Assembly (NCBI GenBank): GCA_021775835.1
Contig: JAJFHC010000054.1
Coordinates: forward strand, 1-7,979
DNA length: 7,979 nucleotides
Reading direction: 5' to 3'
From: Hyphomicrobiales bacterium
GTDB taxonomy: Bacteria > Pseudomonadota > Alphaproteobacteria > Rhizobiales > JAJFHC01
In this document: positions 1 through 5,599 of the stretch, piece after piece
Layout: the number at the start of each line of letters is the position of its first letter
Position numbering within the stretch: the stretch's first letter is position 1
Made by a program: the position numbers and the translations under genes
Notes under the pieces: generated by a model
The model's database searches: none
What the model was told of the DNA's origin: nothing
Seen by the model: only the letters and a program-made list of their open reading frames with translations

Positions 1-393
1 GAATTCCTGAACGGCCTCGTGGCGCGGACCGGATGCGGGCTGCTGCTCGATGTCAACAATGTCCATGTTTCGGCGACAAACCACGGGTATTCGGCGGAAG
101 AATACCTCGATGAGTTTCCCATCGGCGATGTTGGCGAAATCCATCTGGGCGGGCACGCCACAGACCGCGACGACGACGGCGCACTCTTGCTGATCGACGC
201 CCACGACCGGGCGGTCGACGACCGGGTGTGGACGCTCTACGCGCGGGTCCTGGAAAGCACCGGCCCGCTCCCCACGTTGATCGAGTGGGACAATGACGTG
301 CCGGGCTGGGATGATCTTTTTCGCGATGCCCGGTCCGCCGACACGCTGTTGGCTGGTTGTGCAATGGGGCAGAAGAATGCCGTCGCTGTCTGA
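1..393 (+). CDS. bufB: DUF692 multinuclear non-heme iron oxidase (BufB/HvfB-like), C-terminal part
   Basis: The reading frame is open from base 1 to a TGA at 391-393, giving the last 130 residues of a protein whose family is usually about 280 residues, so roughly the first half is missing to the left. Family landmarks, numbered from base 1: a DVNN motif (17-20), EIHLGGH (46-52), IDAH (65-68) and LIEWD (93-97). These Asp, Asn, Glu and His residues lie in the parts of the TIM barrel that supply iron ligands in DUF692/MNIO enzymes. Known members (MbnB, HvfB, BufB) oxidatively modify cysteines of small precursor peptides and work with a partner protein. The next gene encodes such a partner (DUF2063) and overlaps by 17 nt, and a DoxX gene follows, which favours the bufferin/HvfABCD type over methanobactin. 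The family call is firm. The bufB name is inferred from context, since the precursor is not visible. Confidence 0.9.
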   Translation, partial: EFLNGLVARTGCGLLLDVNNVHVSATNHGYSAEEYLDEFPIGDVGEIHLGGHATDRDDDGALLLIDAHDRAVDDRVWTLYARVLESTGPLPTLIEWDNDVPGWDDLFRDARSADTLLAGCAMGQKNAVAV

Positions 394-1144
394 AATCCAG
401 CAGCAACTGGTGGGTTGCCTGCGGGATCCGGCAACCCCGGTGCCCGCGTTTCTGGCAAGACCAACGGAAACCGTACCCGAACGGCGTCTCAACGTTTACC
501 GCAACAATGTGACGGTCAGCCTGATCGAGGCCCTGGGCGCGAGCTTTCCGGCTGTCCGCAAGCTGGTCGGAGAAGACTTCTTCAAGGCGCTGGCCCGGGC
601 CTACATCGTCCAGGAACCGCCGCGCACACCGCTCCTGATTCACTACGGCGGCACCTTCGGTGATTTCATCGAAGGGTTCACACCCGCCGCCTCCGTCCCT
701 TATCTGGCAGACGTCGCCCGCCTGGAATGGCTGCAGCTTTGCGCCACCCATGCCCGCGATGCAGCGCCCGTCGGGATTGACGGCCTGGCCGGCCTGGCCG
801 AGCGTCAGGTGGCAAGTGCGACCCTTGAGTTGCATCCCTCCCTGGATGTCTTTCGTTCACGCTGGCCGGCAATCTCGATCTGGTCGGACACCGTCAACCC
901 GGATACTGATGTCGCCGTCCACATGGAACAAGGCGAATGCGGCGTCGTTCTCAGGCCAGACCTGGATACCGACACCCGCATCCTGTCGACAGGCGGCGTC
1001 GCCTTTATCGAAGCATTGCGGGACGGCCATCCCCTCGAAACCGCCGCCAACACGGCAGCCGGAGATGACCCGGACTTTGACCTCGCCCGGCACCTGCAGG
1101 GCCTGTTCGCCATCGGTGCCGTCACCACCATAAATATCAACTGA
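377..1144 (+). CDS. bufC: DUF2063 partner protein of the DUF692 enzyme (BufC/HvfC-like)
   Basis: This 255-residue protein carries the DUF2063 domain in its N-terminal half. Landmarks are an RLNVYRNNV segment (about 37-45), FPAVRKLVGEDFF (about 56-68), an FGDFI segment and PYLADVARLEW (about 108-118). The Pfam title 'putative DNA-binding domain' is historical. In characterised systems this protein pairs with the MNIO enzyme and presents the precursor peptide to it. The C-terminal half (about 130-255) is less conserved and I recognise no catalytic motif there. I chose ATG 377 because the protein then begins with the usual amphipathic helix (MPSLSEIQQQ). A purine-rich stretch (366-375) precedes it, and the overlap with the upstream gene is short (17 nt), suggesting translational coupling. 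The frame is open back to an ATG at 293, but those extra 28 residues lie inside the enzyme gene and do not resemble the family. Confidence 0.9.
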   Translation: MPSLSEIQQQLVGCLRDPATPVPAFLARPTETVPERRLNVYRNNVTVSLIEALGASFPAVRKLVGEDFFKALARAYIVQEPPRTPLLIHYGGTFGDFIEGFTPAASVPYLADVARLEWLQLCATHARDAAPVGIDGLAGLAERQVASATLELHPSLDVFRSRWPAISIWSDTVNPDTDVAVHMEQGECGVVLRPDLDTDTRILSTGGVAFIEALRDGHPLETAANTAAGDDPDFDLARHLQGLFAIGAVTTININ

Positions 1145-1161
1145 ACAATCGGACCAAATCC

Positions 1162-1725
1162 ATGATCACTGTACTCAGCCAATGGCATCATCAAGTTTTC
1201 TCGCGCATTCAGGGCGGTCTCGAGAACTGGTTTCTGGGCTTGCTCGCCCGTTTCGTCTTTGCCGGTGTCCTGTTTGTCTATTTCTTCAATTCCGCGCTGA
1301 CCAAGATAGGCGAGGGCGCACTGGGTGTCCTGACCGTCACCGACAAGGCCTATTTCCAGATCCTGCCCACTGTTGTGGAGCAATTCGGCTATGACGCCAC
1401 CCAGGTGCCGTTCATTCCCTACGGCCTGATCGTTTATGCCGGGACCTACGCTGAGATCATCCTGCCGGTCCTGATCGTGGTTGGCCTGTTTACCCGTCTG
1501 GCGGCCGCAGGCATGATCGGATTCGTGGTCGTCCAGAGTTATGTCGACATCGCCTTCCACAACGTTGACGCCAAGACCATCGGCGCCCTGTTCGACCGTC
1601 TTTCCAACTCGGTCATTCTGGACCAGCGCAGCCTGTGGATCTTCGTCCTGGTCTATCTGGTCATCCGCGGCGCCGGTGCCATATCCCTGGATCACCTCCT
1701 GTCCCGCAAGTCCGCAGGCGAGTAG
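1162..1725 (+). CDS. DoxX-family integral membrane protein
   Basis: A 187-residue membrane protein starting 17 nt after the DUF2063 gene, almost certainly in the same transcript. Four hydrophobic segments are visible: about 24-44, 86-108, 112-131 and 156-176. A polar periplasmic or cytoplasmic loop lies between the first two. The first segment ends in FFNSALTKI, a typical DoxX pattern (hydrophobic helix, then a K/G-containing turn). DoxX-type proteins are the usual fourth gene of bufferin and Hvf operons (gigD in the Caulobacter gig operon). Their biochemical role there is not settled, with a link to quinone or respiratory electron transfer proposed. The start at ATG 1162 has only a weak GGA (1151-1153) upstream, so coupled translation is plausible. 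A GC-rich hairpin begins 2 nt after the stop codon. The family assignment is confident. The function is inferred from operon context only. Confidence 0.88.
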   Translation: MITVLSQWHHQVFSRIQGGLENWFLGLLARFVFAGVLFVYFFNSALTKIGEGALGVLTVTDKAYFQILPTVVEQFGYDATQVPFIPYGLIVYAGTYAEIILPVLIVVGLFTRLAAAGMIGFVVVQSYVDIAFHNVDAKTIGALFDRLSNSVILDQRSLWIFVLVYLVIRGAGAISLDHLLSRKSAGE

Positions 1726-1726
1726 G

Positions 1727-1745
1727 CGCCGGGTCAAGCCCGGCG
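1727..1745. repeat. Perfect 7-bp GC hairpin just after the DoxX stop codon
   Basis: CGCCGGG and CCCGGCG flank a TCAAG loop and form a perfect 7-bp stem, starting 2 nt after the TAG of the DoxX gene. No T-tract follows, so it is not a canonical intrinsic terminator, although it could stall or protect the 3' end of the transcript. Short GC-rich hairpins with this TCAA-type loop are, as I recall, common between genes in alphaproteobacteria. It is followed by GAACGA, as is the hairpin at 7883-7911. Confidence 0.6.
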
Positions 1746-1753
1746 AACGAACA

Positions 1754-1814
1754 GTCGTTTCCCGTGCGCGATGCAGCACGTCAGTGCTGCTTCGCAGACC
1801 CGGGATCGCGCCAA
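1754..1814. repeat. 61-bp imperfect palindromic repeat, copy 1
   Basis: This matches 7797-7857 at 55 of 61 positions without gaps. It folds as a three-part hairpin: outer TCCCG/CGGGA (1760-1764 with 1801-1805), middle GCGA/TCGC (1768-1771 with 1792-1795) and inner GCAGCAC/GTGCTGC (1773-1779 with 1784-1790) around a 4-nt loop. It sits between the convergent DoxX and YaiI genes and has no coding potential. The best reading is a dispersed REP/MITE-like intergenic element, which may also help end transcription from both sides. Confidence 0.75.
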
Positions 1815-1824
1815 TCGCCGGCAC

Positions 1825-1849
1825 CTGATGTCGGAGTGCCTCCGATCAG
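1825..1849. terminator. Candidate hairpin between convergent genes
   Basis: CTGAT plus CGGAG (1825-1829 and 1832-1836) can pair with CTCCG plus ATCAG (1840-1849), leaving a 2-nt bulge and a TGC loop. It lies 12 nt beyond the stop codon of the minus-strand YaiI gene and also downstream of the DoxX operon. There is no T-run on either side, so termination is only a possibility. Rho-dependent ending or mere RNA 3'-end protection would look the same. Confidence 0.35.
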
Positions 1850-1861
1850 ACCAGACACGCT

Positions 1862-2314
1862 TCACGCCCTCCGCTTGATCGTCTGCACGGCCTGTTCCAG
1901 CGCTTGCAGGAAGCGCGACCTGTCCTGTTTTGAGAAAGTCGGCCCGCCACCGCGGATTTCTCCTGTATCACGCAAGGTGGCATTCAGATCACGCATGGCA
2001 AGCGCCATGCCGATGCTGTCTTCGGTGAACGGTTTCCCGGTCGGCCCGACCGCGATTGCGCCGTTTTCCAGGCACCGTGCGGCAAGGGGAATATCAGCGG
2101 TCACGGCGATATCGTCAGGCCCCGCCCGTTCCGCGATCCAGTCGTCGGCGACGTCGGGTCCCTGATCGACCACCACCCGGCGTACATTGGCGCTGTTGGG
2201 CAGGCGCATGTAGGCGTTGCTGACAAAATGCGTGACAAAACCGTGGCGGTCCGCGACCCGCATCACCTCGTCCTTGACCGGACACGCATCGGCATCCACA
2301 TAAATTTCCGTCAT
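1862..2314 (-). CDS. yaiI: YaiI/YqxD family protein (UPF0178, DUF188)
   Basis: A 150-residue protein, the normal length for this family. It opens with the signature YVDADACPVKDEV (5-17) and also has DVADDWI (54-60), TADIPLA (72-78) and the C-terminal RDTGEIRGGGPTFSKQD block (115-131). The family has a PIN-like fold with conserved acidic residues and is often called a putative nuclease or RNA-binding protein, but no activity is established to my knowledge. ATG 2314 is chosen because it starts exactly at the family N-terminus and has a strong AGAAGGGG ribosome site (2318-2325, minus strand). The frame stays open further upstream, but that extension would overlap the regulator gene and does not look like the family. 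It begins 14 nt after the LysR gene ends, so the two are probably co-transcribed. I see no functional reason for the pairing. Confidence 0.93.
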   Translation of the reverse strand: MTEIYVDADACPVKDEVMRVADRHGFVTHFVSNAYMRLPNSANVRRVVVDQGPDVADDWIAERAGPDDIAVTADIPLAARCLENGAIAVGPTGKPFTEDSIGMALAMRDLNATLRDTGEIRGGGPTFSKQDRSRFLQALEQAVQTIKRRA

Positions 2315-2328
2315 GGGCCCCTTCTTGC

Positions 2329-3213
2329 CTATTTCAAACTGTTCGGCCAGGGAAAAACACTGGCGATGCGCATGATCGCCCGGGTCGCCGGCGAATAGGG
2401 CCGGCCGGCCACGGTGACCATCGAAATGGAGCGGGATACTTCCGGGTCCTTGACCGGGCGTGTGGCGATGCCCGGCAGGGACGGCAGGAATTCTGGCATC
2501 ACGCAACAGCCGTGCCCGGCCAGCACCAGGGCCTGGATCCAGTCTTCCCGTTCGCTGGTATAGCGCACGTTGACCGCCCAGTTCTTGTCATGTCCCAGGG
2601 CCTTGAAATGGTCGGAAAACTCGCAATGCATGCGTTTGAGATAGTCCTCGCCGTCGAGCTCATGGCAGGCGATCGCATTGAAATTTTCGAAGCGGTGGCC
2701 TGCGGCAAAGGCCACGGCATAACGTTCTGTGTAAAGCGGAATGGCTTTCAGGCGTTCAGGCAGGTTCGGCAGGCCGATCAGGGCAAGTTCCAGGGACCCT
2801 TCGAGCATCATTTCCACCAGATCGGCACCGGGCGCCTCGCGGATCTCCAGGTCGATGCTCGGCAATTCCTCCTTCAGCTTGGTGAAGAAGCCGATCATCT
2901 GCGTCGGGCCGATGGTCGACATGATGCCCAGGCAGGTCTTGGTATGTTCCGGTGAATTGAAATCGTCGGCCTCTGCCCGCGCCGATTCCGTCGCCGTGGC
3001 GATGGTTTCAATATGCGGCCGCATCAACCGGCCGAGATCCGTCAGGTGGGTCTGGTTGCGTTCCCGGCGGAACAACTCGCCTCCCAGTTCTTCCTCGAGT
3101 TTCTTGATCGCCCGGGTGAGCGACGGCTGGGCAACGTTGCACTGCTGGGCTGCACGCGTGAAATTGAGGGTTTCGCAGATCGCGAGAAAATACCGGACTT
3201 GATGCATCTCCAT
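2329..3213 (-). CDS. LysR-type transcriptional regulator
   Basis: A 294-residue protein of normal LysR length. The N-terminus (MEMHQVRYFLAICETLNFTR) starts a winged helix-turn-helix whose recognition part includes RAAQQCNVAQPSLTRAIKKLE. It is followed by the linker helix and a periplasmic-binding-protein-like effector domain (about 90-294). ATG 3213 is preferred because GAGG (3222-3225) lies 8 nt before it. An ATG at 3219 (2 residues longer) is too close to that site, and one at 3207 is also in frame. The gene is divergent from the flavin disulfide reductase gene, with a T-N11-A palindrome in the 173-bp gap, so it probably regulates that gene and itself. The effector cannot be read from the sequence. 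The protein has seven cysteines, including an adjacent pair (CC, about 236-237) and one in KRMHCEF, which makes redox or metal sensing conceivable but unproven. Confidence 0.92.
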   Translation of the reverse strand: MEMHQVRYFLAICETLNFTRAAQQCNVAQPSLTRAIKKLEEELGGELFRRERNQTHLTDLGRLMRPHIETIATATESARAEADDFNSPEHTKTCLGIMSTIGPTQMIGFFTKLKEELPSIDLEIREAPGADLVEMMLEGSLELALIGLPNLPERLKAIPLYTERYAVAFAAGHRFENFNAIACHELDGEDYLKRMHCEFSDHFKALGHDKNWAVNVRYTSEREDWIQALVLAGHGCCVMPEFLPSLPGIATRPVKDPEVSRSISMVTVAGRPYSPATRAIMRIASVFPWPNSLK

Positions 3214-3221
3214 AGCCATAG

Positions 3222-3225
3222 CCTC
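3222..3225 (-). promoter_or_regulatory. Ribosome binding site deciding the LysR start
   Basis: GAGG on the minus strand sits 8 nt before ATG 3213 but only 2 nt before ATG 3219. This is the reason for choosing the second in-frame ATG as the start. Confidence 0.5.
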
Positions 3226-3239
3226 ACGAAAATCAGCGT

Positions 3240-3259
3240 TTCACTCACAACCGCGTGAA
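3240..3259. promoter_or_regulatory. TTCAC-N10-GTGAA inverted repeat in the LysR leader
   Basis: A perfect 5-bp inverted repeat with 10-bp spacing, so its half-sites are about one and a half helical turns apart centre to centre. It lies in the presumed untranslated leader of the regulator gene, downstream of its -10 element. It could be a secondary operator. Five-base arms can also occur by chance, so confidence is low. Confidence 0.25.
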
Positions 3260-3281
3260 TTATGCCCCAGATTCGACCCGC

Positions 3282-3287
3282 ATTATA
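3282..3287 (-). promoter_or_regulatory. Consensus -10 element of the LysR gene
   Basis: On the minus strand these bases read TATAAT, an exact sigma-70 -10 consensus, which would start transcription near 3275 and leave a leader of about 60 nt. No good -35 is present at the right distance. The element shares 3285-3287 with the T-N11-A box, the arrangement expected for a LysR protein that represses its own gene. Confidence 0.5.
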
Positions 3288-3299
3288 GCCTGAAGCTAT
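3285..3299. promoter_or_regulatory. LysR-type binding box, ATAGC-N5-GCTAT
   Basis: A perfect 5-5-5 palindrome that contains the T-N11-A core (T3286, A3298) typical of LysR recognition sites. It is nested inside a second inverted repeat, TTCGA (3272-3276) and TCGAA (3299-3303). It lies between the divergent regulator and reductase genes, its centre about 95 bp upstream of the reductase ATG. A further LysR contact could be TTGA-N4-TCAA at 3315-3326, between the box and the reductase gene. Assignment to the adjacent regulator is inferred from position. Confidence 0.6.
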
Positions 3300-3386
3300 C
3301 GAAACAAGAGGCAATTGATATTTCAAACCCTGTTTCCGCATCCCCAGATTGAGTGTCATCGGGGAACAGAACTGAGGAACAGGATA

Positions 3387-4823
3387 ATGAGCGATCCCAT
3401 CAAGACACTGAGAGTCGACATTGCCATCATCGGCGGCGGCTCGGGCGGCCTTTCGGTGGCGGCCGGTGCGGCCCAGATGGGCGCCAAGGTCGTGCTCGTG
3501 GAAAAGGCCAAGATGGGCGGCGACTGCCTCAACTATGGTTGCGTTCCCTCAAAGGCCCTGATCGCTGCCGGCGAGGCCGCGGAGACCGTGCGCACATCCG
3601 GACAATTCGGCGTCAACGGTCATGAGCCCGACGTCGATTTTGCGAAGGTCAACGGCCACATCCACGATGTCATCGGCACCATCGCGCCGCACGATTCGGT
3701 TGAACGTTTCGAAGGCCTGGGCATCCAGGTCATCCAGGCGGCCGGCCGCTTCGTCGGCCCGACCGAACTGATCGCCGGCGACTATCGCATCACGGCGCGC
3801 CGGTTTGTCATCTCCACCGGTTCCCAGGCGTTCGTGCCGCCGATCCCCGGCATTGCCGACGTGCCATATCTGACCAACGAAACGGTTTTTGACCTGACCG
3901 AACGGCCGGAACATCTCATCGTGATCGGCGGCGGTCCGATCGGCATCGAAATGGCCCAGGCCCATCGCCGGCTCGGCGCCCGTGTCACCGTGGTCGAGGG
4001 TTTCTCGATCATGGGCAAGGATGACCCGGACGCGGTCGATGTGGTGCGCGACCGCCTGTTGGCCGAAGGCATCACCCTACTCGAGGGCGCCAAGGCCGAG
4101 AGCGTGATCCGCGAAGGCAACGGCGTCTCCGTTCTTGTCAGCCACGACGGCGGCACCGAACGGGTCGACGGTTCGCATCTGCTGATGGCCGTGGGCCGCC
4201 GTCCCAACGTCGAAGGCCTCGGCCTGGACGAGGCAGGCATCGAGTACACTCCCCACGGTATCGATGTGGATGCCAGGCTGCGCACTTCGAACAAGAAGGT
4301 CTTCGCCATCGGCGACGTCGCCGGCGGCTTCCAGTTCACCCACATGGCGGGCTATCACGCCGGCATCGTCATCCGCAACGCCATGTTCAACCTGCCAGCC
4401 AAGGTCGACTACAAGGCCGTGCCCTGGGTGACCTACACCGATCCCGAACTTGCCCATGTGGGCATGACCGAGGCCACGGCCCGGGACACCCATGGCGATG
4501 CCGTGTCCGCGGTCACCTTCGATTTTGCCGAAAACGACCGCGCCCAGGCCGAAAAGGCGACCGAAGGTTTCGTCAAGGCCGTGGTCGGCAAGCGCGGCAA
4601 GATCCTGGGTGCGACCATCGTCGGCCGTCATGCCGGCGAGCTGATCCTGCCCTGGGTGCTGGCTGTCCAGAAGGGCATGAAAATGTCCGACATGGTCTCG
4701 ATCATCGCGCCTTATCCGACCCTTGGCGAAGTCTCCAAGCGTGTCGCCGGCGCCTACTACACGCCATCCCTGTTCTCCGACCGCACCCGCAAGGTTGTCG
4801 GTCTGATGCAATACCTGCCTTGA
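3387..4823 (+). CDS. FAD-dependent disulfide oxidoreductase of the lipoamide dehydrogenase/mercuric reductase superfamily
   Basis: A 478-residue class I pyridine nucleotide-disulfide oxidoreductase. In order: FAD-binding IIGGGSGG (14-21), redox-active pair GGDCLNYGCVPSK with C47 and C52, a second Rossmann motif VIGGGPIGIE (179-188) for NAD(P)H, second FAD contact AIGDVAG (307-313), then the dimerisation domain to the end. The acidic residue in TVVEG after the second Rossmann motif hints at NADH rather than NADPH. Where lipoamide dehydrogenase and glutathione reductase have the active-site His of an HPT...E motif, this protein has YPTLGE (Y443, E448). Mercuric reductases also have Tyr there, but this protein lacks their C-terminal Cys pair and N-terminal metal-binding domain. 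The substrate is therefore unknown. ATG 3387 is chosen for its GAGGA site (3374-3378) and fit to the family. It is followed 19 nt later by a TVP38 gene. The two gene types are also known as a single fused protein, which suggests a joint role. Confidence 0.92.
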   Translation: MSDPIKTLRVDIAIIGGGSGGLSVAAGAAQMGAKVVLVEKAKMGGDCLNYGCVPSKALIAAGEAAETVRTSGQFGVNGHEPDVDFAKVNGHIHDVIGTIAPHDSVERFEGLGIQVIQAAGRFVGPTELIAGDYRITARRFVISTGSQAFVPPIPGIADVPYLTNETVFDLTERPEHLIVIGGGPIGIEMAQAHRRLGARVTVVEGFSIMGKDDPDAVDVVRDRLLAEGITLLEGAKAESVIREGNGVSVLVSHDGGTERVDGSHLLMAVGRRPNVEGLGLDEAGIEYTPHGIDVDARLRTSNKKVFAIGDVAGGFQFTHMAGYHAGIVIRNAMFNLPAKVDYKAVPWVTYTDPELAHVGMTEATARDTHGDAVSAVTFDFAENDRAQAEKATEGFVKAVVGKRGKILGATIVGRHAGELILPWVLAVQKGMKMSDMVSIIAPYPTLGEVSKRVAGAYYTPSLFSDRTRKVVGLMQYLP

Positions 4824-4842
4824 TCAAAAGGAATTTTTGAAC

Positions 4843-5586
4843 ATGTCCATTCAAAGCGATACCGGCGAACGTCCGGGAATTGTCGAAAAATTCAAGCGTT
4901 TCATTCCCCTGTTCGCGATTGTGGCGGCCATGGGAGCCTTTTTCGCCTTCGGGCTAAACGACTACCTTTCCTTCGATGCCTTGCGTGAAAACCGCCACCT
5001 GCTGATGGACCTCGTGAAGGATCACGCGGTTCTGACGGCCATCGGTTTCATCGCCCTTTATGCCCTGGCCGTCGCCCTGTCCCTGCCTGGCGGCGCGATC
5101 TTCTCAATCGCCGGAGGATTTCTGTTCGGCGCGTTTGCAGGCACGTCCTGGATCGTGATCGGGGCGACGCTTGGCGCCACAGGGGTGTTTCTCGCCGCCC
5201 GTACGGCTCTGGGCAACATGCTTCGGGCAAAGGCCGGGCCCTGGCTCAAGAACATGGAAGCCGGTTTCCAAGAAAACGCCCTGAGTTACCTGCTGGTCCT
5301 GCGCCTGGTTCCCCTGTTTCCGTTTTTCGTGGTCAACCTAGTACCGGCCTTCCTCGGCGTACCGCTCAGGACCTATGTCATCGGCACGGTTATCGGCATC
5401 ATTCCCGGCGCCTTCGTATTCGCCTCGGTGGGCGCGGGCCTGGGCAGCGTGTTCGACAGCGAGGCAGCGTTCACGCCGGCCTCGGCCCTGACGCCGGAAG
5501 TGATTACAGCCCTTGTCGGTCTGTCGGTACTCTCGCTTGTGCCGGTCATCTACAAGAAGGTAAAGGCCCGCCGCGCGTCCGCCTGA
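4843..5586 (+). CDS. TVP38/TMEM64 family membrane protein (SNARE-associated/DedA superfamily)
   Basis: A 247-residue inner-membrane protein. Hydrophobic stretches lie at about 20-38, 64-86 (continuing into a GG-rich re-entrant region to about 120), 148-172, 176-205 and 220-237. The central signature of the family is present: LPGGAIFSIAGGFLFGAFAG (81-100), then LRLVPLFPFFVVNLVPAF (153-170) and GIIPGAFVFASVGAGLG (185-201), with the conserved R-x-x-P (R154, P157) in the re-entrant segment. DedA-superfamily members are linked to lipid transport or scrambling and membrane homeostasis, but the substrate of this subgroup is unknown. ATG 4843 is preferred because AAGGAA (4828-4833) is 9 nt upstream. 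A TTG at 4837 is possible but too close. The gene is 19 nt behind the reductase gene, in one operon, and ends 13 bp from the stop of the convergent permease. Confidence 0.9.
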   Translation: MSIQSDTGERPGIVEKFKRFIPLFAIVAAMGAFFAFGLNDYLSFDALRENRHLLMDLVKDHAVLTAIGFIALYALAVALSLPGGAIFSIAGGFLFGAFAGTSWIVIGATLGATGVFLAARTALGNMLRAKAGPWLKNMEAGFQENALSYLLVLRLVPLFPFFVVNLVPAFLGVPLRTYVIGTVIGIIPGAFVFASVGAGLGSVFDSEAAFTPASALTPEVITALVGLSVLSLVPVIYKKVKARRASA

Positions 5587-5599
5587 GTGTCCCGGTCCG

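Noticed and set aside
1..6. GAATTC at the first base as a cloning junction
   Set aside because: The site also occurs inside the window (in the permease and DUF1194 genes), and the reading frame runs smoothly from base 1. Nothing supports an artificial junction.
293..376. N-terminal extension of the DUF2063 protein to ATG 293
   Set aside because: The 28 extra residues lie wholly within the DUF692 coding region and do not resemble the family start. ATG 377 fits better.
53..835. Minus-strand open frame of 260 codons at the left end
   Set aside because: It is antisense to the DUF692 and DUF2063 genes, with Arg/Gly/Cys-rich sequence and no domain. It is a shadow frame.
377..1144. DNA-binding regulator role for the DUF2063 protein
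   Set aside because: The Pfam title suggests it, but operon context and characterised relatives place it as partner of the DUF692 enzyme, and no helix-turn-helix is evident.
1727..1814. CRISPR array or tRNA/ncRNA gene in the repeat-rich gaps
   Set aside because: There are only two 61-bp copies, far apart and without spacers, and the stems do not form a tRNA cloverleaf.
805..1824. Long minus-strand open frame (339 codons) across the DUF2063 and DoxX genes
   Set aside because: It lies antisense to two well-supported genes, has low-complexity Asp/Gln/Gly-rich composition and matches no family I know. It is a side effect of GC-rich codon use.
2315..2506. N-terminal extension of the YaiI protein into the regulator gene
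   Set aside because: The 64 extra residues overlap the LysR C-terminus, while ATG 2314 has a strong ribosome site and begins at the family N-terminus.
4077..4811. Minus-strand open frame of 244 codons inside the reductase gene
   Set aside because: It is antisense to the conserved NAD(P)H, FAD and dimerisation domains. Its Gly/Asp/His-rich composition is typical of a shadow frame.
3387..4823. Mercuric reductase (merA) or lipoamide dehydrogenase (lpdA) call
   Set aside because: There is no N-terminal heavy-metal domain and no C-terminal Cys pair for mercury, no His in the HPT...E motif for lipoamide, and no pyruvate or 2-oxoglutarate dehydrogenase genes nearby.
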